From the NCBI RefSeq assembly GCF_039592695.1, contig NZ_JBBUTK010000002.1:930001-994000 (forward strand): a stretch of 64,000 bases of DNA. The letters are read 5' to 3'. The notes under the pieces are model-generated. The model was not told the DNA's origin and searched no databases. It was given only the letters and a program-made list of their open reading frames with translations. A program made the translations under genes and the position numbers. This document shows, piece after piece, positions 1 to 6,875 of the stretch. The stretch comes from Flagellimonas_A sp039592695. Lineage in GTDB: Bacteria; Bacteroidota; Bacteroidia; Flavobacteriales; Flavobacteriaceae. Position 1 is the first letter of the stretch. Every line of letters begins with the position of its first letter.

Positions 1-201
1 TTGTGCAGCTTTCTCCATTTCAACAAAGGCATCGTAGGCTGCTGCACGTAGGTTGATGCCCTCTCCATACAAATCGATATCGGCTTTGCCCATCAATTCG
101 TCAACGGAATATTCAGCAGTGTTGGCGAAACCTTGTTGGGGCGCACAGGCCACAAACAAACTGGCCATACTCGATTGTTTTACAAAAGACCTTCTTTTCA
201 C
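1..201 (-). CDS. M15-family metallopeptidase (D-Ala-D-Ala carboxypeptidase/dipeptidase type), N-terminal part only
   Basis: This gene runs off the left edge, so only the first 67 codons are present. Translation of the minus strand from a GTG at 199-201 starts with KRRSFVKQSSMAS, a Tat-like twin-arginine stretch, followed by a hydrophobic LFVAC that could be a weak lipobox. The mature part contains YSVDELMGKADIDLYGEG and then an INLRAAAYDAFVEMEKAA helix. From memory this matches the N-terminus of flavobacterial M15 peptidases, which act on peptidoglycan stem peptides in the periplasm. An in-frame stop lies about 60 nt upstream and no ATG occurs between it and the GTG, so GTG is the best start; the internal ATG at codon 12 is an alternative. 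The catalytic zinc ligands lie outside the window, so the family call rests on N-terminal resemblance only. Confidence 0.55.
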   Translation of the reverse strand, partial: MKRRSFVKQSSMASLFVACAPQQGFANTAEYSVDELMGKADIDLYGEGINLRAAAYDAFVEMEKAAQ

Positions 202-253
202 AGGCTTAAAGTTTATTAATGCTTGTTTCGTGTATTTTGAATTACAAGCATTA

Positions 254-261
254 CAAACTTA
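254..261 (-). promoter_or_regulatory. Candidate -7 box (TAAGTTTG) for the M15 peptidase gene
   Basis: Minus-strand TAAGTTTG fits the Bacteroidota housekeeping -7 consensus TAnnTTTG. It sits about 50 nt upstream of the GTG start. I see no convincing -33 TTTG at the usual 19-nt spacing, so this rests on one box. Confidence 0.4.
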
Positions 262-297
262 AAAATTCTAGAGGTAACCGGAACAGTGGAGATGCCA

Positions 298-1461
298 CTA
301 ACGATCTAAAAAAAGAAACCCCTGATATTCTAGGTTGAGGTCGTTGAGCGTGACAATGTAGTAGTAAATGCCCTCTTCAAGGCCAGTATCGCGGCTGATG
401 ACAAAGTTATCGGTGTTGGCAAATCCGTTGAATTCGTTTACATAATTGGTTCGCTCGAACACTTTTTGGCCCAGACGATTGTAGATGATCAATACATTGT
501 TGGGGGATTCTTCCAGTCCATCAATGACCAGAAAATCGTTGATGCCATCGCCATTTGGACTCAAAAAATAATTACCCAAGCTTGGGTTGTTGACCGGAAA
601 AGTGTCGGTAGGCAAGGGCACGGTGCCAAAAGTGATGGCTCCGTAATTGTTGGGCACAAAGGTATCTGAGGTGATAAAACCCTCAGTGATGTCGCCCCCG
701 AATGCCGCATTGCCCAAAACCACCCATTGGTTGCTTGATAGGTTGTAGCCCACCACGATGATTTCTTCCGGAGTGTTGGCCAAATTGGCCAAGTTGCTGC
801 GGGCATTCCAATTAATGGTGATTCGAGAGGGTACATCGCCCTGCAACACCCAAAACTCCGTGGCCGAAATTTGACCAATATCACGCACCCGGTTATCGGT
901 GTCAAACTGTTGGTCATACGTCAATGGATTGTTGGGATCCTCAAAGAAATACGCACAGTTGGCAAAAGCGTTTCGCCCTTCACTTTCGAGCAATAGCGAA
1001 CGCAATTGCTCGGCATCACCCACAGGAAACGAAAAGGTCGCTTTATCGGTCACCGCAGCAAAACCGACCACTTTTGAAGTATCGTTTTCCCCCGTAAAAA
1101 AGGCGTCTTGCAAAAAGTTGAGGTTGATGCTGGGGTCGGTCACCTGCGTCTGTACATTGCCGCCAACAAAGTTGGCATTGTTCACTACGGAAACAGGAAC
1201 ATTTAAAATCACATCGCCTGCGGTAAAGAACTCCACATCATAAAAGGTAGGGGCCACCGTGCCATCAACAAAAAGGGGAAACCCACCATAAAACCCTACC
1301 AAGCTCTCACCAGTGGTAAAGACATTGTCATTGATCAAATCAACATGAAAGCCGACTTGCCCTTGGTCATGTACCTGCAACCCACCTGAATTGTACAAAG
1401 CGGACTGGCCGGATGCCAAGAGGCAACCGAAAAAGAGTGTTATGCAGAATAACTTTTTCAA
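298..1461 (-). CDS. Secreted protein with T9SS type-B (gliding-motility-associated, CHU_C) C-terminal domain
   Basis: A 387-residue exported protein. Residues 1-19 form a signal peptide (KKLFCITLFF...SGQ). The central ~270 residues are a beta-rich region I cannot assign. The last ~90 residues are the gliding-motility-associated C-terminal domain: NYFLSPNGDGINDFLVI, then YNRLGQKVFE, then a GIYYYIVTL strand and a final GFLFLDR. That domain is known as a sorting signal for the type IX secretion system and is usually cleaved or anchored at the cell surface. The start is TTG at 1459-1461, 1 nt after the TAA of the upstream fibre-like gene, so translation is probably coupled. The partner gene lacks its own C-terminal sorting domain, which suggests the two products are exported or assembled together (inference). 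The nearest T9SS helper genes in the window are at 16.3-19.2 kb. Confidence 0.85.
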   Translation of the reverse strand: MKKLFCITLFFGCLLASGQSALYNSGGLQVHDQGQVGFHVDLINDNVFTTGESLVGFYGGFPLFVDGTVAPTFYDVEFFTAGDVILNVPVSVVNNANFVGGNVQTQVTDPSINLNFLQDAFFTGENDTSKVVGFAAVTDKATFSFPVGDAEQLRSLLLESEGRNAFANCAYFFEDPNNPLTYDQQFDTDNRVRDIGQISATEFWVLQGDVPSRITINWNARSNLANLANTPEEIIVVGYNLSSNQWVVLGNAAFGGDITEGFITSDTFVPNNYGAITFGTVPLPTDTFPVNNPSLGNYFLSPNGDGINDFLVIDGLEESPNNVLIIYNRLGQKVFERTNYVNEFNGFANTDNFVISRDTGLEEGIYYYIVTLNDLNLEYQGFLFLDR

Positions 1462-1462
1462 A

Positions 1463-4393
1463 TTAAAAATCTAAAACTGTAAAATGCCATTCGGTTACAA
1501 TTAAAAAATTAGTAACGTTGTTTCTAATTTCAACAGTGAAATTTCCTGGGTTTTGAGAAGTAACATAAATTCTATTATCACCTTCCACGGTTAACTGTAT
1601 GATATAATCATCAGTAGGTCGGGCAGTGGTGAGACTCACAACGTTTATACCCCCTCCTCCTGTAACAGTTGCTCCACTAACTCGAATAGAATTGGCTCCA
1701 TTTGCTTTACCCATAGCAACTACAGAAGGTTCTTTCCATTCGGTCCCAGTTGTTGTGGCAGTCAAAACATCACCCGCATTTCCTGTATTTCCATTTTCAT
1801 CCAGAAGTTGTTCAGTAAGTTCAAGACTTCCATTTATAGTGGTTTCTGTGTCATTTCCAATTTCTCTTATGTTTACTGCTTCTAATCCACCAGTTACTAT
1901 TCCCAATTGATCTTGAGCAGGAAGATAGAGGCCGGTATTGGTGTCTGTATCATTTGCAAAACCATATGCGGGGTTTGACAATGTTCCATCTGAATTTGAA
2001 ATTCCCTCAGTTCTTGTTCTGCCATTAGCGACATGTAATTTAACTCCAATTGCAGGGTTATTTGTTCCAACCCCTAATCTATTACCTGTTTGATCCCAAA
2101 ATAGTTGGCCATTATTTTCTGTTAGAGCCCCAGTTACATTATCTGCAAAAAATACAGAGCCAGATATGCCAGTAACAGAACCCGTATCGTCGTCCGCTGC
2201 GGGCTCCCATGCGGTCGTGGTGGCGTTCCACTTGAGCACCTGCCCGTCCGCGGCCCCCATGTCACTGAGGTCGGCCAGTGCTATGGTCGCGTCGTCGATC
2301 TTGGCCGATGTCACGGCGTCGTCGGCGAGTTCGAGCTGGTCGGTGGCGTTGATTGCGATGGTGGTCCCGTCGACGTTGACGTCATAGCCCGCTGCGGGGT
2401 CGAAATCTGAAAGCCCGTCGTCGCCTTCGGTGTCTGTGAACCCTGTCCCGCCGTCGTCGTCCGCTGCGGGCTCCCATGCGGTCGTGGTGGCGTTCCACTT
2501 GAGCACCTGCCCGTCCGCGGCCCCCATGTCACTGAGGTCGGCCAGTGCTATGGTCGCGTCGTCGATCTTGGCCGATGTCACGGCGTCGTCGGCGATGGTC
2601 AAAATACCTACGTTATTCATAGTTGCATCTCCGCCTACAATTTGCTCTGTTGGTATATTGGATCCATTACCGATTAAAATATTGCCATTTGTTAGTGTAG
2701 GGATACCTGTTCCACTCGTGTTATCGAAGTCTGTAATCCAACCTCCTAATCCTGCATTGGCAGCATCACTCCATTTTAAAATTTCTCCATCGTTGGCCCC
2801 CATTCGGTTGAAATCTTCGGCTAGAATAGTGGCATTATCAATTTTTGAACTATCAACAGAATCATCATCCAATTTTGCATTGGTAATTCCAGAATCCGCC
2901 ACTTGCAAGGCATTGACTCCATTGATTTCAATGGTAGCATTGTCGACATTGACATCTAAATTGTTAGCACCATCGAGGGTAAGGGCATCGCCAGCGGTAA
3001 AGTTTGTACCGCCGCCACCTTCTTCGTCATTTGCGGGTATCCAAGTAGCGCCGTTCCATTTTAATACTTGATTTAGGGTAGCTCCTTGTTGGTCAATATC
3101 ATCGCCCAGAATAGTGCCATCGGCAATTTTTTGCGTGGTTACCGCATTGTTTTGGAGATCAACGTTTTGAACTTGGCCGTTTTGAATCCTAGCAGAGTTA
3201 ATAGCATTGTCATTGATTCTGAATTCGTTTCCAGGACTACCGTCTCCAATTATTGTAATTAAATCCGCTTCCTCCGTACTCCCCCCAGAAGAGATGATTT
3301 GATTGTCAACATAAGTTTTAACAGCATTTTGAGTTGGGTATAAAGTGGTAGAATTACCAAGGTTGGTATTGTCAGACTTGTTTGCCAAATCCTCTTTTTG
3401 GGTTAAAGCAGTAGTGTTTGCATCAATGGCATTTTGTAGTGGAGTGGCATTAAAAAAAGCACCGCCATCACTTCCCGGTGTAATTGAGTTCCCTCCATTG
3501 CCGCTAACTATTGTTTGGGTTGAACCTGAAATGGCATTGTTAACAAAAGTTCGCACCGCATTTTGTGTGGGGTATAAAATATCAGAATTGCCAAGACTTG
3601 TATCTGTGGATTTATTTGCCTGATCTTCTTTGAGTGTTAAGGCATTGCTATTGGCATCAATCTGTATCTGTAGACCACTGTCGTCATACAAGGCACCACC
3701 ATCTGACCCTGCCGTGATGGAATTGGGTGTGTCGCCACTGACAATGTCAGCCCCAGTGATAAAGCCAGCATCGTTTGGAAAGTCGGTTAGGCTTACCTGT
3801 CCAGGGTCGGTACCAATATCGATTTTTTCTTCGCTCACGGAACGAGCATTCAGTTCTGATTGTGTTACGGAATTTTCTGCTAATTGAAGGGCTGTTATTG
3901 ATGCAGCTTGTATGTTGTTAAACCCATTTATTCGGCCTACTTCAAAATTATAGTTGTTGCCATTTTGTGTGATAATTATTGATTCAAGAAAATTTTCAAT
4001 AGGATCAGTACTAAAAGTCAATTCAGATAGCGACTCTAATTCTACGCTCACCGAATTGCCCTCACTGTCGGTAAGTACCAAGTTGCCGTCTACAATCTCT
4101 AAACTCTCATTGGTCGTACCATTCAAGCCCTCGCAAAGATTAATCCATTGCGCACCTTCAAAATAATGCACACATTGCGTGTCGGTATTGTACACCAGGG
4201 CACCCCGCAGCGGGCTCAGGCTGTTCATCTGGGCACTGTTCATTCTTGAGATGACCAAGACCCGTGAGCTGCTTTCAAGCTCCAACACCGATGCTGGGTC
4301 AATGGTCTGTGGATTGTCACCGATCTTGACCTGCGCGGTCGCAGAAAACATAACAAGCAAAAAAAGCGGTACGAATCGTAGTGGTGTTCTCAT
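1463..4393 (-). CDS. Repetitive tail-fibre-like secreted surface protein
   Basis: A 976-residue protein starting at the ATG of MRTPLRFVPLFLLVMFSATAQ, a clear signal peptide. A longer reading from 4429 begins inside a good -7 promoter box and is unlikely. The N-terminal ~100 residues resemble the head of many Bacteroidota fibre-like proteins (DPASVLELESSSRVLVISRM, then GALVYNTDTQCVHYFEG). The middle consists of fibre-like modules: two copies of an ANKS..LGNS..YPTQNAV unit with TYVDN or TFVNN, several VTSAKIDDATI units, and an ADGQVLKWN...WEPA unit present twice as perfect DNA repeats. The C-terminus has RLGVGTNNPA and NGSLELTEQLLDENGN motifs seen in phage-tail-like adhesins and ends in a short beta domain. 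No T9SS C-terminal domain is visible. Function is probably adhesive or structural at the surface; no phage genes lie nearby, so I do not call it prophage. Confidence 0.75.
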   Translation of the reverse strand: MRTPLRFVPLFLLVMFSATAQVKIGDNPQTIDPASVLELESSSRVLVISRMNSAQMNSLSPLRGALVYNTDTQCVHYFEGAQWINLCEGLNGTTNESLEIVDGNLVLTDSEGNSVSVELESLSELTFSTDPIENFLESIIITQNGNNYNFEVGRINGFNNIQAASITALQLAENSVTQSELNARSVSEEKIDIGTDPGQVSLTDFPNDAGFITGADIVSGDTPNSITAGSDGGALYDDSGLQIQIDANSNALTLKEDQANKSTDTSLGNSDILYPTQNAVRTFVNNAISGSTQTIVSGNGGNSITPGSDGGAFFNATPLQNAIDANTTALTQKEDLANKSDNTNLGNSTTLYPTQNAVKTYVDNQIISSGGSTEEADLITIIGDGSPGNEFRINDNAINSARIQNGQVQNVDLQNNAVTTQKIADGTILGDDIDQQGATLNQVLKWNGATWIPANDEEGGGGTNFTAGDALTLDGANNLDVNVDNATIEINGVNALQVADSGITNAKLDDDSVDSSKIDNATILAEDFNRMGANDGEILKWSDAANAGLGGWITDFDNTSGTGIPTLTNGNILIGNGSNIPTEQIVGGDATMNNVGILTIADDAVTSAKIDDATIALADLSDMGAADGQVLKWNATTTAWEPAADDDGGTGFTDTEGDDGLSDFDPAAGYDVNVDGTTIAINATDQLELADDAVTSAKIDDATIALADLSDMGAADGQVLKWNATTTAWEPAADDDTGSVTGISGSVFFADNVTGALTENNGQLFWDQTGNRLGVGTNNPAIGVKLHVANGRTRTEGISNSDGTLSNPAYGFANDTDTNTGLYLPAQDQLGIVTGGLEAVNIREIGNDTETTINGSLELTEQLLDENGNTGNAGDVLTATTTGTEWKEPSVVAMGKANGANSIRVSGATVTGGGGINVVSLTTARPTDDYIIQLTVEGDNRIYVTSQNPGNFTVEIRNNVTNFLIVTEWHFTVLDF
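2187..2328 (-). repeat. 142-bp perfect direct repeat, copy A, inside the fibre-like gene
   Basis: Bases 2187-2328 are identical to 2454-2595, offset by exactly 267 bp (89 codons), so the repeat keeps the reading frame. Both copies encode the DDAVTSAKIDDATIALADL ... GQVLKWNATTTAWEPAADDD module. By hand count the copy is about 68% G+C (97 of 142), clearly above the AT-rich flanks of the same gene. Confidence 0.95.
2454..2595 (-). repeat. 142-bp perfect direct repeat, copy B, inside the fibre-like gene
   Basis: Second copy of the repeat at 2187-2328, with no base difference that I can find. Loss or gain of one 267-bp unit by recombination would leave the frame intact, so repeat number could vary between strains. 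Confidence 0.95.
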
Positions 4394-4428
4394 GGCCAGG
4401 ATATTAAGCGGAATAAATGCCCGAAACA

Positions 4429-4459
4429 CAAATGTAACCTTCTCTCTAATTTGGCCTAA
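4429..4459 (-). promoter_or_regulatory. Candidate promoter of the fibre/T9SS cargo operon
   Basis: Minus-strand TACATTTG at 4429-4436 matches TAnnTTTG. A TTAG at 4456-4459, 19 nt further upstream, fits three of four bases of the -33 TTTG box. Predicted transcription start is near 4423, about 30 nt before the ATG at 4393. Confidence 0.55.
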
Positions 4460-4639
4460 TTTTATACGTTTAAATGCACCCTGCCAAGGTTGAAAGGAGA
4501 CCCGCCCAAAACGGATTTAAAAACCATTTTATCGCAGGGCTGTGGCACTGTTTTTGAACAATTAACAAAAGTTTAGAACCCTTAAATTTTTTTATGCCAC
4601 CCTGAAGGATTTTCTTTAAGGTATACTAGGCTCAAATTT

Positions 4640-5383
4640 ATGATACGTTCAACCACTGTTTTGCTTCTTCTTTTTATAGGTTTTACCCTGCACGCCCAAA
4701 CTGACAATGGCCGTGAGGTATTGCGGGGCCAAGTACTGTATCGAGACAGCAATGTGGCCAATGAGAATGTGGTGAACTCTACCACGGGGCGGGCCACCAT
4801 AACCGATGATAATGGCCGCTTCGTTATCTTGGCCAAGACAGGGGATCAGCTGGTCTTTACCGCCGTAAACTATCAATTGGAAATCGTGACGGTCACCGAT
4901 GAGATTATGCGAAAAAAGCGTTTGGTGGTCGAGGTCAATGAAAAAGTCACTGAATTGGATGAAGTGGTCGTCAGCCCCGAAAACCAGCAAAAGTTTTTGG
5001 AGATGGAAAACGAACGGTTCAAAAAGGTCGAATATGAAATTGATCGCAGCACTGAAGTTGAAAACGTGGCGTATACCTCACAGAACGAACGTATTCAGGG
5101 GCAGCTCAATTTTGTGAATATTTTTAAGGCGTTGTTCATTCCTGCAAAAGGGCAAGATGGGGTGCAACGTGAACCCCTCAAGGTCAGTGAGGTGTTGCGA
5201 CAGGTGTATGACGATGAATTTTTTGTGGTGGATCTACGGTTGCCGCAAGACAAGATCGATGAATTTTTATTGTACTGTGATGATCGGATTCCCTCGCAAG
5301 AACTGCTGCGCAAAGACAATGAATTTGAACTGATTGACTTCTTGGTGACCCAAAGCAAAACTTTTTTGGCCGAACAGGAATGA
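4640..5383 (+). CDS. Exported carboxypeptidase-like regulatory-domain protein (first of a tandem pair)
   Basis: A 247-residue protein with a signal peptide (IRSTTVLLLLFIGFTLHAQ). Residues ~25-110 form the CarboxypepD-regulatory-like beta-sandwich common at the N-terminus of Bacteroidota envelope proteins: VLRGQVLYRDSNVANENVVN, then GRATITDDNGRFVI, then ending in VTELDEVVV. The remaining ~130 residues are helical and unassigned, with a C-terminal segment (LPQDKIDEFLLYCDD) that recurs in the next gene. There is no TonB plug or barrel, so it is not a SusC-type receptor. It overlaps the next gene by 4 nt (ATGA) and the two share domain order and C-terminal motif, so they are paralogues likely produced together in the periplasm. 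The molecular function is unknown. Confidence 0.7.
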   Translation: MIRSTTVLLLLFIGFTLHAQTDNGREVLRGQVLYRDSNVANENVVNSTTGRATITDDNGRFVILAKTGDQLVFTAVNYQLEIVTVTDEIMRKKRLVVEVNEKVTELDEVVVSPENQQKFLEMENERFKKVEYEIDRSTEVENVAYTSQNERIQGQLNFVNIFKALFIPAKGQDGVQREPLKVSEVLRQVYDDEFFVVDLRLPQDKIDEFLLYCDDRIPSQELLRKDNEFELIDFLVTQSKTFLAEQE

Positions 5384-6177
5384 AACCTGCCCTTCTTTTT
5401 TTCTTTTTCTGTGGTCTTTGTCTTTCCTCGGTGGTTTATGCGCAAGAGAGCAAACAACTGAAAGGCAAGGTCATTGCCCCCAATAAAGATGTGACAGGAG
5501 TCGTGGTACGGAACATCAATACCCAAAATGCTGTTATCACTGATTTTGAGGGCAATTTTTCAATCAACGTGCAACGGAATGACACCTTGATTTTTTTGGC
5601 GGTGCAGTTTAAGAATAAAGTCCTTCCGATTACTTCATCAGTGTACAACACGGCATTTGTGAACGTTCCTTTAGAGGAGTTTGTCAATGAATTGGATGAA
5701 GTCGAGGTACGGCCCTTCAATCTTTCAGGAAAACTTGATGAAGATGTCAAGACCTTGCAGTTGGAAAAGGATGTCAGTGCCGAAGCTCTTGGTCTTCCCA
5801 ATGCAGGGGCAAGAATACCGACACAGAGTGAGCGTAAGCTTCAAGAAGCATCCAAAGGCATGTATTCGCTTAGCAGGCCACTTACTGTTTCCCTGAATCC
5901 CATAATCAATGCCATAACTGGACGTACTAAAATGCTGAAAAATAGAGTGAAAATTGACGCAACATATGCACAGACCCAAGAAGTACAAGTGTCTTTTGAC
6001 CATCGCTTTTTTAAGGAAGTTTTGAAAATTCCCGACGAAAAAGTGGATGACTTTATGTATTTCTGTGAGGTGGATAGCACATTTCAAGAGATTGTTGACA
6101 CCGGCGATCAATTGAAAATGTGGGAGTTTTTAAGGTTCAAAAGTGTTGACTATCGGAAGAATAATGGTTTGGAGTAG
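5380..6177 (+). CDS. Exported carboxypeptidase-like regulatory-domain protein (second of a tandem pair)
   Basis: A 265-residue paralogue of the preceding gene. It has a signal peptide ending at VVYAQ, a regulatory-like beta-sandwich (KQLKGKVIAPNKDVTGVVV, then AVITDFEGNFSINV, then LDEVEV) and a helical C-terminal half with KIPDEKVDDFMYFCEVD, equivalent to LPQDKIDEFLLYCDD in the first protein. Its ATG overlaps the TGA of the first gene. The shared C-terminal motif is what sets this pair apart from ordinary regulatory-domain proteins. The following 119 nt before the next gene contain a short GGATGCT tandem and no clear promoter. Role unknown; envelope location is inferred from the signal peptide. 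Confidence 0.7.
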   Translation: MKPALLFFFFCGLCLSSVVYAQESKQLKGKVIAPNKDVTGVVVRNINTQNAVITDFEGNFSINVQRNDTLIFLAVQFKNKVLPITSSVYNTAFVNVPLEEFVNELDEVEVRPFNLSGKLDEDVKTLQLEKDVSAEALGLPNAGARIPTQSERKLQEASKGMYSLSRPLTVSLNPIINAITGRTKMLKNRVKIDATYAQTQEVQVSFDHRFFKEVLKIPDEKVDDFMYFCEVDSTFQEIVDTGDQLKMWEFLRFKSVDYRKNNGLE

Positions 6178-6296
6178 GTTTGTTGGATGCTGGATGCTCG
6201 GTGTCTTATGCTAAATGGGAAGGTGCTTTTTGGGATTTGGATTTTAGGGCTTGTAATTTCATTGAATCCTTGGCATGACGTTTGCTTAATTGAACT

Positions 6297-6815
6297 ATGA
6301 TGAAAACGAATAGAAAGATTGTATTGTTCTTGATGGCGGTTTCCGTCCTTATGGTATCCTTTGCGACCACCCACAAATTTTATGTCAGTGTGACCAATAT
6401 CAAATATTCTGAAGAAGACACTGCCTTTCAAGTGACCACCCGAATCTTTATCGATGACCTTGAAAATGTGCTCAAAGAGCGCTATGAGGTTGAACTGGGT
6501 CTCGCCACTGACAGAGAATCTGAGACTTCCGAAGCATACATCGAAAAATACTTAAGGTCAAAATTTGTCATCACCATTGACGGTGAACCTGTCAAATACG
6601 ATTTTTTGGGCAAGCGCTATGACAATGATGTGGCCATTTGCTATATCGAGGTGCCAGAAATGGTTCTTAAAGACATAAAAACCATGAGCGTACAAAATGA
6701 AATCTTGACCGATCTGTTTGAAGAACAGAAGAATATTGTGCATGTAAAATGGAAGGACAACAAGAAGAGTTTCGTGCTCATCAAGGGCAATGATAAAGGA
6801 ATGTTAAACTTCTGA
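6297..6815 (+). CDS. DUF6702-family exported protein
   Basis: A 172-residue protein with an N-terminal signal segment (IVLFLMAVSVLMVSFA) followed by THKFYVSVTNIKYSEEDTAFQ and ITRIF-type beta strands, which I recognise as the DUF6702 family of Bacteroidota. A VKWKDNKKSFVLIKG strand lies near the C-terminus. The start is a double ATG (6297 and 6300). The family commonly sits directly upstream of an M1 metallopeptidase, as here (60 nt gap, same strand), so it may assist or be co-expressed with that enzyme. No catalytic motif is visible and the biochemical role is unknown. Confidence 0.75.
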   Translation: MMKTNRKIVLFLMAVSVLMVSFATTHKFYVSVTNIKYSEEDTAFQVTTRIFIDDLENVLKERYEVELGLATDRESETSEAYIEKYLRSKFVITIDGEPVKYDFLGKRYDNDVAICYIEVPEMVLKDIKTMSVQNEILTDLFEEQKNIVHVKWKDNKKSFVLIKGNDKGMLNF

Positions 6816-6875
6816 CATTGCCTTAACGATTAGTTAAAAAGGGTTATTTTTCAACGTTTTAAAATCAAAGTAAAA

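Noticed and set aside
2430..3071. A 213-codon plus-strand reading frame opposite the fibre gene.
   Set aside because: It arises from the GC-rich repeats read backwards and its peptide repeats an ASGSHAVVV-like shadow of the minus-strand module; no family resemblance.
1463..4393. Possible prophage or tailocin, because of the tail-fibre-like protein.
   Set aside because: There are no capsid, tail tube, baseplate, lysis or integrase genes nearby; such fibre-like proteins occur widely as surface proteins in Bacteroidota.
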